This document shows positions 1-8,648 of a stretch of 64,000 nucleotides of DNA, in pieces. The position numbers and the translations under genes were made by a program. The notes beneath the pieces are model-generated. The model saw only the letters and a list, made by a program, of their open reading frames with translations. It did not search any database and had not been told where the DNA came from. Source of the stretch: CAYSFW01 sp964620675. GTDB lineage: Bacteria; Pseudomonadota; Gammaproteobacteria; UWMA-0217. Numbering within the stretch: position 1 is the first letter of the stretch; the number at the start of each line of letters is the position of its first letter. Location: the NCBI GenBank assembly GCA_964620675.1, contig CAZUJU010000008.1, positions 1 through 64,000 of the forward strand. Reading direction: 5' to 3'.

Positions 1-2
1 GC

Positions 3-947
3 GTCGGCCTCGATCATGTGATGTTGGTGCGGATCGCCTCGACCGCCGTCTGCGCTGGCCTGCTCGGCGGCACGCGCGAGGAAGTACGCAACGCGGTCTC
101 CCACGCGTGGATCGACGGCAGTTCGCTGCGCACCTACCGCCACGCGCCGAACACGGGCTCGCGCAAGAGCTGGGCGGCGGGCGACGCCAGCGCGCGAGGC
201 GTGCGGCTCGCGTTCACTGCCTTGCGCGGCGAAATGGGCTATCCCTCGGCGCTGTCGGCCAAACTGTGGGGTTTTCAGGACGTTTTGTTCAAGGGCAACC
301 CGCTCAAATTCACCCAGGGTTACGGCACCTACGTCATGGAGAATGTGCTATTCAAGATCTCGTTCCCGGCTGAATTTCACGCCCAGACCGCGGTCGAAGC
401 CGCCATCACCTTGCACGCCGAAATCCGGAATCGTGTCGACCAGATCGAGCGGATCGAAATCGAAACTCAGGAATCCGGGGTGCGCATCATCGACAAGACC
501 GGGCCGCTCGATAACCCCGCGGATCGTGATCACTGCATTCAGTACATGGTTGCGGTGCCCTTGATCAAAGGCTCGCTCACCGCCGAGGACTATGAGGATG
601 CAGTCGCCTCCGATCCCCGCATCGATGAACTGCGCGGCAAAATGCTCGTGCGCGAAAATCCACGCTTTACCAAGGAATACCTCGACCCGGACAAGCGCTC
701 GATCGGCAACGCCGTGCAGGTATTCTTCAAGGATGGCAGTGCAACCGAGCAGGTTTCCGTCGACTACCCCGTTGGTCACCGCCGTCGTCGTCGCGAGGGT
801 ATTCCGCTCCTCGAAGAAAAGTTCGCCCGCAACATCGCTACTCGCCTCGCCGCCAAACAGGCGCTGGCGCTCATTCATGCCTGCGCCGATCAAGCGCGGC
901 TGGAAGCCTTACCCGTGAATGAGTTTATGGAATTAATGGTGGTCTAG
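3..947 (+). CDS. prpD: 2-methylcitrate dehydratase PrpD, 3' part
   Basis: C-terminal 314 residues of a MmgE/PrpD-family protein; the reading frame is open to the left window edge and the conserved PrpD sequence begins before the first in-frame start codon, so the gene starts outside. PrpD dehydrates 2-methylcitrate to 2-methyl-cis-aconitate in the cytoplasmic methylcitrate cycle for propionyl-CoA. Typical family stretches are visible: YRHAPNTGSRKSWAAGDA, YGTYVMENVLFKISFPAEFH, and DRDHCIQYMVAVPLI, ending in the usual RLEALPVNEFMELMV-type tail, so the C-terminus is complete. The other prp genes would lie upstream. The similarity is strong enough to separate it from generic MmgE proteins. Confidence 0.93.
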   Translation, partial: VGLDHVMLVRIASTAVCAGLLGGTREEVRNAVSHAWIDGSSLRTYRHAPNTGSRKSWAAGDASARGVRLAFTALRGEMGYPSALSAKLWGFQDVLFKGNPLKFTQGYGTYVMENVLFKISFPAEFHAQTAVEAAITLHAEIRNRVDQIERIEIETQESGVRIIDKTGPLDNPADRDHCIQYMVAVPLIKGSLTAEDYEDAVASDPRIDELRGKMLVRENPRFTKEYLDPDKRSIGNAVQVFFKDGSATEQVSVDYPVGHRRRRREGIPLLEEKFARNIATRLAAKQALALIHACADQARLEALPVNEFMELMVV

Positions 948-1170
948 ACCCTTACCAATGGCGGGTCGCGCGAGGCAGCCCGTCTGCCAAAGGGGGCGCA
1001 AACGTCAGGCTAAGGATAAGCGCTGAGTCGTGCGGTTAGTGCGGCGCTACTCGCGCGCCCGCAGCATCTTTTTCGGCACTTGGCGCTTGGAAGCGGCAGC
1101 TGCCGAAAACGCTTTCCGCGAAATATCCATTACTCGCGCCGTCCGAGCGCTGTTTCGACCGCGCGGGCTG

Positions 1171-1548
1171 CTATGCGTCGGGCGTTGATTTGCGGGGTTC
1201 GAGGTACCCGGCGACGAAAAAGGCCAGCGGTAAAATAACGCATCCGAGCAAGATCGGTACGCTGAAGAGCGAATTCGACGCGTAAGCAGTATCGGAAAAT
1301 ACGACGCCGTTGAGCCGCATCAGAATATCAACGAGCAGCATCAACGCCGGCAGCAGCAGCTTCCAACCACTGACCACGACACTGGCGATCGCAACCATCG
1401 CATAGGGGGTCAGTCCGACCGCAAGTACCCCGACGTCGAGTCTGTAACCGGCAGTGAAATGGGTGACCAACGCCGACACCAACACGAGTGCCGCGCCGAT
1501 GGCGATAATCGTGTACGTCGACCGCGCGGCTAAGTGTCGATTCAACAT
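1171..1548 (-). CDS. small four-helix membrane protein, unknown function
   Basis: 125-residue protein that I do not recognise. It is almost entirely hydrophobic, with about four predicted membrane spans (near residues 10-30, 38-60, 62-80 and 95-117) and a short charged C-terminal tail (LEPRKSTPDA). The start was placed at the internal ATG because GAGG lies about nine bases upstream; the longer frame adds a Pro-rich leader with no ribosome site. It is divergent from the YeeE/YedE remnant that follows, with roughly 180 bases between them. No operon partner is evident. Confidence 0.6.
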   Translation of the reverse strand: MLNRHLAARSTYTIIAIGAALVLVSALVTHFTAGYRLDVGVLAVGLTPYAMVAIASVVVSGWKLLLPALMLLVDILMRLNGVVFSDTAYASNSLFSVPILLGCVILPLAFFVAGYLEPRKSTPDA

Positions 1549-1726
1549 GGCGATACCTCGTATTCGGGGGGAGGGGGGCGCAAGCGCGTGATTCACAATT
1601 GTTTAAGCCAAAGATGCCGCCCGCGCCAGCTTGTTCGGTCGCGGGTGGGGTAAATGTCAGCGCGCGATGCGCGATTGCAAAATCCGCCAAGCGTTCTGCG
1701 ACGCCGCGGTAAAATTGGGATTTATC

Positions 1727-2239
1727 ATGGCGTCGGCGGTACGGGATCTTTTCGCTGTGAGCGTGCCGCGAATGGCGGTGGGGGTGATGATGGCGGTTGC
1801 ACTCTGCGCAGTGATTTCCGCGGCGGTCGCGGCGGCGGGATTCAGTACGGTCCATCCCCATCCGATCGGGTGGCATGTCTTGATCGGGGCAGCGATCTTC
1901 GGCTTTGGCATCGTGTTTACCGGCGGCTGCGCCTCGGGCTCGCTGTATAAGGCCGGCGAGGGCATTATGGGTTCGATGCTGGTGATTGTCGCGATCTCAT
2001 TTTCCCAGGCGATTTTCGTCGCCGCGAGCGGATGGTTCGATCGCTTCGTGCCGGCACCCTGGGTCGCCTCCGCCGCTGCCAAAGACATGCCCGAGGAATT
2101 GTCGGTGCAGCAGGGATGGTTCGATTTGTTCACTACTGGCTACATCTGGGACATGAAGGGCTCGACCCTGGCAGCGACGGCGGGAGCGACCGATCCAATC
2201 GTCGCGAATTCTTTTTCAACAAGCACACGGCGCGGATGA
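1727..2239 (+). pseudogene. YeeE/YedE (sulfur transport) fragment, truncated
   Basis: Frame of 170 residues matching the second half of YeeE/YedE membrane proteins, a family that includes the thiosulfate transporter TsuA. The diagnostic stretch GFGIVFTGGCASGSLYKAGE is present, preceded by a hydrophobic segment and followed by WFDRFVPAPW. Complete family members have about 350-400 residues and two such repeats; here the first half is missing and the recognisable sequence stops near base 2160, after which the frame runs into DNA coding for a regulator in another frame. The natural start is unknown; the ATG at 1727 is only the best available. Probably non-functional, although a short half-length YeeE protein cannot be fully excluded. 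Confidence 0.75.
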
Positions 2240-2586
2240 ACAAGGTCGTGAAGGGAATGGATACCGAGGTATTGGGGGCGTTGTTGCGCTATGACTGGCC
2301 CGGCAATGTGCGTGAACTCGAAAACATGATCCAGCGGATGCTGATCATGACCGAGACGGACCGGATTAAATCCGACGTGCTGCCGCAACCCTTGTCCGAA
2401 GCGCGCGTATCCCCTGCCAAAGCGCTCGACTATTTACCGCCGCAGAGTCTCGAGGAAATCGAAGCCTATTTTATCCGCAAGACCTTGCGCGAAACCCAGG
2501 GCGACCGCGCCTTGGCCTCCGAGATCCTCGGCATCGACAAATCCACGCTCTGGCGCAAGATCAAGCGCTACCAGCTCGACGTCTAA
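2203..2586 (+). pseudogene. C-terminal remnant of a sigma-54-dependent NtrC-type regulator
   Basis: About 127 residues corresponding to the end of the AAA+ domain and the DNA-binding domain of an NtrC-family activator. The motif RYDWPGNVRELENMIQRM is the conserved C-terminal part of the ATPase domain, and the tail (GDRALASEILGIDKSTLWRK) is a Fis-type helix-turn-helix. The receiver domain and the Walker A, Walker B and GAFTGA elements are absent. Homology begins abruptly near base 2203 inside the end of the YeeE-like frame, which points to a deletion or rearrangement joining two genes. The ATG at 2236 could in principle give a 116-residue DNA-binding protein. Confidence 0.8.
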
Positions 2587-2626
2587 CACCTGTGCGCCGG
2601 GCGGGCCGCGCTGCTAAACTCGCGCG

Positions 2627-3289
2627 ATGCGTTTATTGCTGGTTGAAGATGACCCGATGATTGGCGAGGCGGTGCGTAAAGGCCTGCTCGGTGCTGGTTT
2701 TACGGTGGACTGGGTGCGCGATGGCCACGCCGCCGAACTGGCGCTCGGGAACGACGTTTACGCGCTCGCGCTGCTTGATCTGGGATTGCCGCGCAAGGAT
2801 GGGCTTGCGGTGCTGACGGGTCTGCGCGCGCGCAAGCAGGACGTTCCGGTGTTGATCATCACCGCGCGCGACGCGGTCGCGGAGCGCGTCGCCGGCTTGA
2901 ACGCCGGGGCCGATGACTATCTGGTCAAGCCCTTCGATCTGGATGAATTGATCGCGCGAGCCCACGCGCTGCTGCGGCGTTATGCCGGCAGTCCCTCCCC
3001 CGTACTCGCCTGTGGCGCGCTCGAACTCGATCCGATCCAAAAGGTGGTGAAGCTGCGCGGAGTCCCGGTCGAACTGTCGGCGCGTGAATTCAGTCTGCTC
3101 GAGGCCCTGATGCAAAAACCGGGTTCTGTGCTGTCGCGCGCGGCGCTCGAAGAGGCGGTGTACGGCTGGGGCGAGGAGGTCGAGAGCAACGCGATCGAAG
3201 TCCATCTACACCATCTCAGGCGCAAGCTCGGCGCCGAGTTCATTAAAAACGTGCGCGGCGTGGGTTACCGGGTCGTCGAGGTCGTTTGA
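2627..3289 (+). CDS. OmpR/PhoB-family response regulator (QseB-like)
   Basis: 220-residue DNA-binding response regulator. The receiver domain (about 1-115) has the acidic pair D8-D9, phosphoacceptor D51 (LLDLGLP), T79 and K101 (VKPF). The C-terminal winged helix (about 125-218) carries the usual VELSAREFSLLEAL and the ending NVRGVGYRV. It would control transcription after phosphorylation by the kinase encoded immediately downstream; the regulator's TGA is directly followed by the kinase GTG, so the two are translationally coupled. Family resemblance is to QseB/PmrA/TctD regulators; the regulon and stimulus cannot be read from the sequence. Confidence 0.93.
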   Translation: MRLLLVEDDPMIGEAVRKGLLGAGFTVDWVRDGHAAELALGNDVYALALLDLGLPRKDGLAVLTGLRARKQDVPVLIITARDAVAERVAGLNAGADDYLVKPFDLDELIARAHALLRRYAGSPSPVLACGALELDPIQKVVKLRGVPVELSAREFSLLEALMQKPGSVLSRAALEEAVYGWGEEVESNAIEVHLHHLRRKLGAEFIKNVRGVGYRVVEVV

Positions 3290-4609
3290 GTGCGGTCACT
3301 GCGCCGGTACCTGCTGGCTTGGCTGTTGGGCGCGCTCACCCTTGGCGCGGGCATGCTACTGGCGGGGGCCTACTGGATTGCGCTCACCGAACTCAATGAA
3401 GTGTTCGATCGCCATTTGCGCGAGATCGCCCTCAGCGCGTTGGCGCATTTCCACGAGTCGTTGTCGCCCAGCCCGCAAACCACGCCCCGGGAGCTGGAAT
3501 TCGTCACTCAGGTGTCGACCGTAACCGGCACTTTGCTGTTCAGTTCCAACCGTAAGTTCTACCTTCCGCTGCAGCGTACCCAGGGTTACCGCACCGAGAC
3601 AATTGAGAAGATGCGCTTTCGCATCTATACCCTGGCGTCGCCGATCTTCGCGGTGCAGGCGGCGCAACCGCTGGAGGTGCGCAAGACGCTCGCGGCGAAC
3701 AGCGCCAGTCGCTTGATTATCCCGATTTTGGTGGCGTTCCCGGTCATCGCGGGCTTCCTGGTATACGCCCTGCGGCGCGGGCTGTCGCCGCTGGAGCGCG
3801 CGACCCACGAGATCGAGCAGCGCAGCGCGGTTTCGCTCGATCCCATCGCGCCGGAGGCGTTTCCCGAGGAGATGCGGCCAACGGTCGAATCGATCAACCG
3901 TCTGCTGGATCGCCTTGGGGTCGCGTTGGCGCGGCAGCAACAATTTGTCGCCGATGCGGCGCATGAGCTACGCACGCCGATCACGGCACAACGCTTGCAA
4001 CTGCAGTTGCTCGAACGGGCACCGAGCGATGCCGCCCGCGCGGAAGCGACTGCGACTTTGCGGCAGGGGATCGACCGCGCCCAGCATTTAATCGAACAGT
4101 TGCTCGAACTGTCGCGTCTCGCGCCGGAAAACCCGTCGCAGGTCACCGAACCGGTTGAGCTGGCGGCGCTGGTGCGCACGGTGGTGGCCGATTTCAGCCA
4201 GCGTGCGGAGCTAGCGGGGATCGATCTCGGCGCGAATGCGGAGGTGACCGGTCACGTTCTGGGGGATGCCGATCAGATTCGGGTCTTGCTCAACAATCTG
4301 GTGAGCAACGCGCTGCGCTATACGCCGTCGGGCGGTACCGTGGATGTGGTGTGTCAGGTTGAGCCGGGTCAGGTGAGCCTGCGCGTGATCGATACCGGTC
4401 CCGGGATTCCGGCGCCGGAGCGCGACCGGGTATTTGACCGCTTTTATCGCGGCAGCGGCGCCCAGTTGGCGGAACACAGTGGTAACGGCAGCGGTTTGGG
4501 TTTGGCGATCGTCAAGGCGATCGCCGAGCGCCACGGCGCGGCCATTGAGCTCGCCGATAGCGACAGTGGTGGATTGAGTGTCAGCGTGCGATTCGAGCGC
4601 GTTGTGTAA
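3290..4609 (+). CDS. sensor histidine kinase (QseC-like)
   Basis: 439-residue inner-membrane histidine kinase, GTG start abutting the response regulator stop. One span at about residues 10-32, a periplasmic part of roughly 105 residues, a second span near 142-162, a short HAMP-like linker, then the HisKA H-box AADAAHELRTP with H225 as phosphorylation site. The ATPase domain shows the N box (LLNNLVSNALRY), G1 (DTGPGIP), F box (DRFYRG) and G2 (GSGLGLAIV). All catalytic elements are intact. It forms the cognate pair with the upstream regulator; the ligand is unknown. Confidence 0.93.
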   Translation: MRSLRRYLLAWLLGALTLGAGMLLAGAYWIALTELNEVFDRHLREIALSALAHFHESLSPSPQTTPRELEFVTQVSTVTGTLLFSSNRKFYLPLQRTQGYRTETIEKMRFRIYTLASPIFAVQAAQPLEVRKTLAANSASRLIIPILVAFPVIAGFLVYALRRGLSPLERATHEIEQRSAVSLDPIAPEAFPEEMRPTVESINRLLDRLGVALARQQQFVADAAHELRTPITAQRLQLQLLERAPSDAARAEATATLRQGIDRAQHLIEQLLELSRLAPENPSQVTEPVELAALVRTVVADFSQRAELAGIDLGANAEVTGHVLGDADQIRVLLNNLVSNALRYTPSGGTVDVVCQVEPGQVSLRVIDTGPGIPAPERDRVFDRFYRGSGAQLAEHSGNGSGLGLAIVKAIAERHGAAIELADSDSGGLSVSVRFERVV

Positions 4610-4631
4610 TGCGCCGGAGGCATTCAACCCC

Positions 4632-4674
4632 AAAAAAAATGGAGCGGCACCCGGTTTGGACGCGGGTCCGCTCC
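4632..4674 (-). terminator. rho-independent terminator after the basic hypothetical gene
   Basis: Read on the minus strand, a GGAGCGG plus ACCCG arm pairs with CGGGT plus CCGCTCC around an eight-base loop with one bulged G, and is followed by A and then eight T residues. It lies a few bases past the stop of the minus-strand gene at 4683-5099 and argues that this gene is really transcribed. The T-run is on one side only, so it should not stop the kinase transcript arriving from the other strand. Confidence 0.8.
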
Positions 4675-4682
4675 GGGTCGCG

Positions 4683-5099
4683 TCAGACGTCGTCGTGGTG
4701 CGGGGCGTCTGACGCCAACGGCGTGGCGCCTTGATCCGTCAGCGAGCGGGCTGGCGCGGTAACGGCTGGTTCGGGATGTTCGAACAGGCTGCCGATGCCC
4801 TCGCAGAGCAATCCGCCGGCGAGGATTGAGGCGGTGCGTGCGGCCGCGTCGTGCAGGGTCGCTTCCGCCGCGGCGCGGCGCTTGATCAAGTCGTGGCGGG
4901 TGCGCGTGCGTGCCTCGCGGGAACCTGTCGCGACTGGTTCGGACTCGGCGACCCGGGTACGGCGCAAAAGCTCGTAAGGCGATTCCGGCCGGTGTTCGCG
5001 GTGAGGTTCTGGCAAGCCCTCCGCGGCGTGGCGTTCGGCGTTCGCACGGCGCGCGCTGCGGTAACGACTGGCGATCTGAGTGGGTTTACTGGGTTTCAT
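4683..5099 (-). CDS. basic hypothetical protein
   Basis: 138 residues, no family recognised. The N-terminal half is strongly basic and rich in Arg, Glu and His (for example RYRSARRANAERHAAEGLPE); the C-terminal half is Ala/Pro-rich and ends acidic and His-rich (DAPHHDDV). No signal peptide or membrane span. Support for it being a gene: same strand as the protease gene upstream of it, and a good terminator just after its stop. Between it and the protease lies a copy of intergenic repeat R2, so co-transcription would have to pass through that element. A chance frame is still possible. Confidence 0.5.
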   Translation of the reverse strand: MKPSKPTQIASRYRSARRANAERHAAEGLPEPHREHRPESPYELLRRTRVAESEPVATGSREARTRTRHDLIKRRAAAEATLHDAAARTASILAGGLLCEGIGSLFEHPEPAVTAPARSLTDQGATPLASDAPHHDDV

Positions 5100-5109
5100 G
5101 GATCATCCT

Positions 5110-5282
5110 AACTTTCATGGCGAGGACACCGCCCCGAAGGATGAAATCCGCTCCGGGCCGGCCAGGCGGGAGACGCCTTGAACCCATCCCTGGGGGCTCG
5201 GCAGCCACCTCCCTACGGCCGACGCTCCCGCCTGGCCAACCCGCGGAGCGACACCCTCGGAATCGGGTTCTTTTACGTTAAC
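5110..5282. repeat. intergenic repeat R2, copy 1
   Basis: About 173 bases that align along their whole length with 60355-60511, and over the first 50 bases with 14424-14473 in inverse orientation. The shared beginning reads ACTTTCATGGCGAGGACACC and the shared end is CGTTAAC. This copy contains a perfect 13-base inverted repeat, GGCCAGGCGGGAG with CTCCCGCCTGGCC, and a second pairing of CGCTCCG with CGGAGCG, so it can fold into a long branched hairpin. Its end supplies the degP stop codon (TTA inside GTTAAC). No transposase or terminal repeats typical of an IS were found. Confidence 0.75.
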
Positions 5283-6753
5283 CAACAGGTTTCTTGCCGA
5301 CCGTAAGCGCCAGAAACAGCGGGTTGCCGTTGCGTTTGATCTGCAAGGCGCCGGGGCGACCGGGCGGGAGTTTGTCGAGCTGAGCGCGCAGGTCAGCGAC
5401 CGAGCGCAAATCGGTCCCGTTGAGTCGCAACAAGACGTCGCCACGGCGAACGCCGGCATCGCGAGCTGGGCCCGGCGCGACCTCCATGACCAGAACGCCG
5501 CCGCTTGGCACGTCTAGCTCTTCACGTTGCGTGGGGGTCAGCTCGGCGACCGCGAGGCCAAGCGCGTCACTGCCGCTCGCGCCGCTTGCATCGGCGATCA
5601 CCGTTTCCTCTGCATTGGGTAAGGTTCCGGCAATCACGCGCAGCGCTTGTTCGGCACCTTCGCGAATCACGCGCAATGTGATTGGTGTGCCCGGACGGGT
5701 GGCGCCGACCAACGGCGGCAGATCGGCGCTGCTTTCGACCGCGCTGCCATCGATTGCGACGATGATGTCGCCGGCTTTGAGACCGCCCTGCCGCGCCGGG
5801 CCGTCGGGGTTGACATCGGCAACCAGTGCGCCGCGGGGGCGATCGAGATTGAAGCTGCGGGCGAGGTCGTGGTTGACCTCTTGCAGGGTGATCCCGAGCC
5901 AGCCGCGGGTAACGGTGCCGCTCTCGCGTATCTGCGTGGCGACATTCATTGCGACATCGATCGGGATCGCAAACGAAAGCCCCATGTAGCCGCCGCTCTT
6001 GCTGTAGATTTGCGAGTTGATCCCAATCACCTCGCCGCGCAGATTGAACAACGGTCCGCCGGAGTTGCCGGGGTTGATCGGTACATCGGTTTGCAGAAAT
6101 GGGACGTAGGTATCGTTAGGCAACGAACGGCCTTTGGCGCTGATGATGCCTTGCGTGGCGGTCCGCTCCAGGCCGAACGGTGCGCCGATCGCCAGTACCC
6201 ATTCGCCGACTTCGGCGCGAGTGGCATCGCCGATCCGCACGACAGGAAGGCCGGTTGCGTCAATCTTGAGCACCGCGACGTCGGACAGTGGATCGCCACC
6301 GACCAAGGTCGCATTGAACTCACGTCGATCAGCGAGTTTGACGCGAATTTCCTTGGCATCCTCGACCACGTGATGGCTGGTCAGAATGTAACCGTCGGCC
6401 GCGATGACGAAACCCGAGCCGATGCTTTGCCCGCGATTACGCGGGGGCGTATCGGGGTTTTGCTCCTGCGGGATGCGGAACTGGCGCAAGAGATCGTTGA
6501 GCGGTGAGTCCGGCGGCAGGTTCGGCAGTCTGTGCGCCGAGCCGGTGGGTTCGCTTGCGTTACGGACTGAGATATGGACCACGCTGGTGGTATTGCCACG
6601 CACGATCGAGGCGAAGTCGGGCAAGCCAACTTGCGTGGGCGGTGCGGCGAGCGCAGGAGTCTCCGCGTGCAGGGCGGGTTGACTCAGTCCCAGCGCGAGC
6701 ACGGTGAGCGCGACGGCGGTGGCGAGGGGGCGGGATTTGTAACGCTTTTGCAT
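5278..6753 (-). CDS. degP: periplasmic serine protease, HtrA/DegP (MucD) family
   Basis: 491-residue Do-like protease and chaperone that degrades misfolded periplasmic proteins. A Sec signal peptide covers about residues 1-30 (cleavage near LHA-ET). The trypsin-like domain has the triad H128 (TSHHVV), D158 (SDVAVLKI) and S231 (GNSGGPLF). Two PDZ domains follow (about 280-370 and 390-485; first one with GWLGITLQEV and GDIIVAIDG). Length and architecture match DegP/MucD. GGAG lies about eight bases before the ATG. It is a monocistron or heads a two-gene unit with the basic hypothetical gene. I saw no clear sigma-E promoter in the upstream 150 bases. Confidence 0.95.
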   Translation of the reverse strand: MQKRYKSRPLATAVALTVLALGLSQPALHAETPALAAPPTQVGLPDFASIVRGNTTSVVHISVRNASEPTGSAHRLPNLPPDSPLNDLLRQFRIPQEQNPDTPPRNRGQSIGSGFVIAADGYILTSHHVVEDAKEIRVKLADRREFNATLVGGDPLSDVAVLKIDATGLPVVRIGDATRAEVGEWVLAIGAPFGLERTATQGIISAKGRSLPNDTYVPFLQTDVPINPGNSGGPLFNLRGEVIGINSQIYSKSGGYMGLSFAIPIDVAMNVATQIRESGTVTRGWLGITLQEVNHDLARSFNLDRPRGALVADVNPDGPARQGGLKAGDIIVAIDGSAVESSADLPPLVGATRPGTPITLRVIREGAEQALRVIAGTLPNAEETVIADASGASGSDALGLAVAELTPTQREELDVPSGGVLVMEVAPGPARDAGVRRGDVLLRLNGTDLRSVADLRAQLDKLPPGRPGALQIKRNGNPLFLALTVGKKPVG

Positions 6754-7100
6754 GAAAGACTCCGAAATAAAGCCAAACCGGACGACGATTGCACGCAGTC
6801 TGGCGCACGACGGCTTAACCGCGGCTTAATTGCAGGCGAGTTGCGGATGAAGCAGGGGAGGGTGTGTTAGCGGGAAATTCGTCCGTTGCCGCGGCGAATC
6901 TATGGCGTTGCGCGAGTGTCGTATCCCGCGCGCATTCGCGAGGGACCTTGCGGCGACCGCGATATTCAGGCGGTGGCGACGCGGTCACGAACGATCCGCG
7001 ACTTCTTGACGACGGGGGATCGCTACTTTCGTCGCGAGGTCGTGGCGGCGCGCAGGTGTGCGCATCGAGCGTTTCTACCGCGCCGCGCGGCGGGTGCAAG
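6754..7100. other. intergenic, nothing recognised
   Basis: 347 bases between degP and the coiled-coil protein gene, both on the minus strand. Apart from the degP ribosome site at the left edge, no frame with family resemblance, no strong hairpin with a T-run and no repeat shared with the rest of the window was seen. It presumably holds the degP promoter. Confidence 0.4.
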
Positions 7101-7442
7101 TCAGTCGGATTTCTTTTGCGTGCCGAGACGCGCGCGTTGATTCAGCGTTTCGATCTCTTTCGTCTTTTGTGACGAGACCGCGTCTTTTTCCTTCACGGCG
7201 GCCTCCAACTCCTGCATGCGTTGACGTAGCGCAGCATTTTCGGCTTCGCGCTTGCGGTTTTCCGCCTCGATTCGCGTGTAGTCGTTCGCAGGCGTGGACG
7301 ATACCGCTTGGCGTGACGGAGGTGGCGTGACTCCGCTTTCCGGCGCGCCGGCGTACGCCCCAGACGCGCACAGCCCAATCAGGATAATGGACCAGGGTGA
7401 CGGCCAACGAAGCGACGCAAAGCGTGAAGGTGTCGGATGCAT
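7101..7442 (-). CDS. small secreted coiled-coil protein, unknown function
   Basis: 113 residues. N-terminal hydrophobic segment (about 14-32, SIILIGLCASGAYA) looks like a signal peptide with cleavage after AYA. The mature part starts with a Pro/Ser-rich linker, then residues about 54-105 form a strongly charged heptad-like coiled coil (RIEAENRKREAENAALRQ...), ending KKSD. No family could be named. Small periplasmic coiled-coil proteins often act as structural or scaffold factors, but nothing here specifies that. It lies between the peroxidase and degP genes and has the same strand as both. Confidence 0.6.
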   Translation of the reverse strand: MHPTPSRFASLRWPSPWSIILIGLCASGAYAGAPESGVTPPPSRQAVSSTPANDYTRIEAENRKREAENAALRQRMQELEAAVKEKDAVSSQKTKEIETLNQRARLGTQKKSD

Positions 7443-7558
7443 AGATAGGGAAGTGGTGGGCTGCTACAAAACCGATTATCGACCAAAATCTGAAAAATGC
7501 GCAGCCCGCGCGAGAATCTTGACGATTTCGACGCCGTGGTAGGCAATTGCGTGTGCAG

Positions 7559-7585
7559 GCCTCGACGCGCGACGCGCGTCGAGGC
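7559..7585. terminator. perfect GC hairpin downstream of ccpA
   Basis: GCCTCGACGCGC and its exact complement are separated by three bases (12-bp stem). It lies 20 bases beyond the ccpA stop codon on the minus strand. There is no T-run on either side, so it is either an RNA-stabilising 3' end hairpin or a terminator of the non-canonical kind. Confidence 0.5.
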
Positions 7586-7604
7586 TCAAAGGGTGGGGCC
7601 CGCG

Positions 7605-8648
7605 TTAGAGGGCCGGTTTCGGCGTTTTCGCGGTTTCGACCGGCAGGATCGGGTATTCCACCACAGGTTGCTTGCCAGTCAGGGTTTTGAGGAAGGTGGC
7701 GATGGACTCGGCTTCTTTGTCATCAAGCGTGGCGCCGAGCTGGGCTGTACCCATGATCGCGACTGCTTGCTTGAGATCCCAGACTTGGCCGGAGTGGAAA
7801 TACGGCGCGGTCAACTCGATATTGCGCAGCGGCGCGGCACGGAAGACGTAGTCGTCGGTTGCGGTTTTGGTCACTGCGAACCGGCCTTTGTCCTCCGGCG
7901 GGAGGATGTCCGCCCCCGGCTGTTTGACCAAACCGAACGGATAGTAGTCCTGACCGCCGAAATTGACGCCGCCATGGCAGGAGGCGCAGCCCTTGTCGAT
8001 GAACAGCTTCAGCCCCTGTTTCTCATCCGCGGTAAGGGCGTTTGGGTCACCGGTGAGGTACTTGTCGAATTTCGAGTCGGGGGTGATCAACGTGGCTTCA
8101 AAAACCTCGATCGCTTTGGCCATGTTGTCAAACGAAACCGGATCGGCTTCGCCGGGAAATGACGCCTTAAACCGCTCGACGTATTCCGGCATGCTATTGA
8201 GCGTTATGACCACGTTTTCCGGGGTATTGGCCATCTCGACGCCGGCCTGGATCGGGCCTTTGGCCTGGGCCTTGAGGTCCTCGGCACGACCGTCCCAGAA
8301 TTGCGCGACGTTGAATACCGCATTCAGCACCGTCGGTGCGTTGCGCGGGCCGGTTTGCCAGCCATGTCCGACCGAGGTGGGGAGGTTATCGTCGCCACCC
8401 GTGCCGAGGTTGTGGCAGCTGTTGCAGCTGATGAATCCGCTCTTCGACAGGCGCGGATCGAGGAACAGCATCTTGCCCAGCTCAACCTTATCGGTCGAAG
8501 TGGGGTTGTCTTTCTGCGCGGGTGCGGTGGCGGGAATCGGCTCGAACAGCTTCTTCGCCTGCGCCTGGAGCTCGTCGGCCGATACCGGGAACGCGGCGGT
8601 GGCCAGGGTGGCGCAAAGCAATACGGGGATGGGCTTAAGTTTCATCAT
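7605..8648 (-). CDS. ccpA: diheme cytochrome c peroxidase (CcpA type)
   Basis: 347-residue periplasmic enzyme reducing hydrogen peroxide to water with electrons from cytochrome c. Signal peptide about residues 1-24 (cleavage near VSA-DE). Two heme c sites: C75-NSC-H79 in the low-potential domain and C221-ASC-H225 in the electron-transfer domain. Conserved features around them include FWDGRAEDL and LRNIELTAPYFHSG. Length is that of classic bacterial CcpA rather than the longer MauG-type proteins found at 18.6-21.7 kb. An FNR-like box about 170 bases upstream suggests oxygen-limited expression, as known for CcpA in other proteobacteria. Confidence 0.93.
   Translation of the reverse strand: MMKLKPIPVLLCATLATAAFPVSADELQAQAKKLFEPIPATAPAQKDNPTSTDKVELGKMLFLDPRLSKSGFISCNSCHNLGTGGDDNLPTSVGHGWQTGPRNAPTVLNAVFNVAQFWDGRAEDLKAQAKGPIQAGVEMANTPENVVITLNSMPEYVERFKASFPGEADPVSFDNMAKAIEVFEATLITPDSKFDKYLTGDPNALTADEKQGLKLFIDKGCASCHGGVNFGGQDYYPFGLVKQPGADILPPEDKGRFAVTKTATDDYVFRAAPLRNIELTAPYFHSGQVWDLKQAVAIMGTAQLGATLDDKEAESIATFLKTLTGKQPVVEYPILPVETAKTPKPAL

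Noticed and set aside
2206..2211. GAATTC at the YeeE/NtrC junction as a cloning join
   Set aside because: A single six-base site is expected by chance and nothing else suggests cloned DNA; read mapping would settle it.
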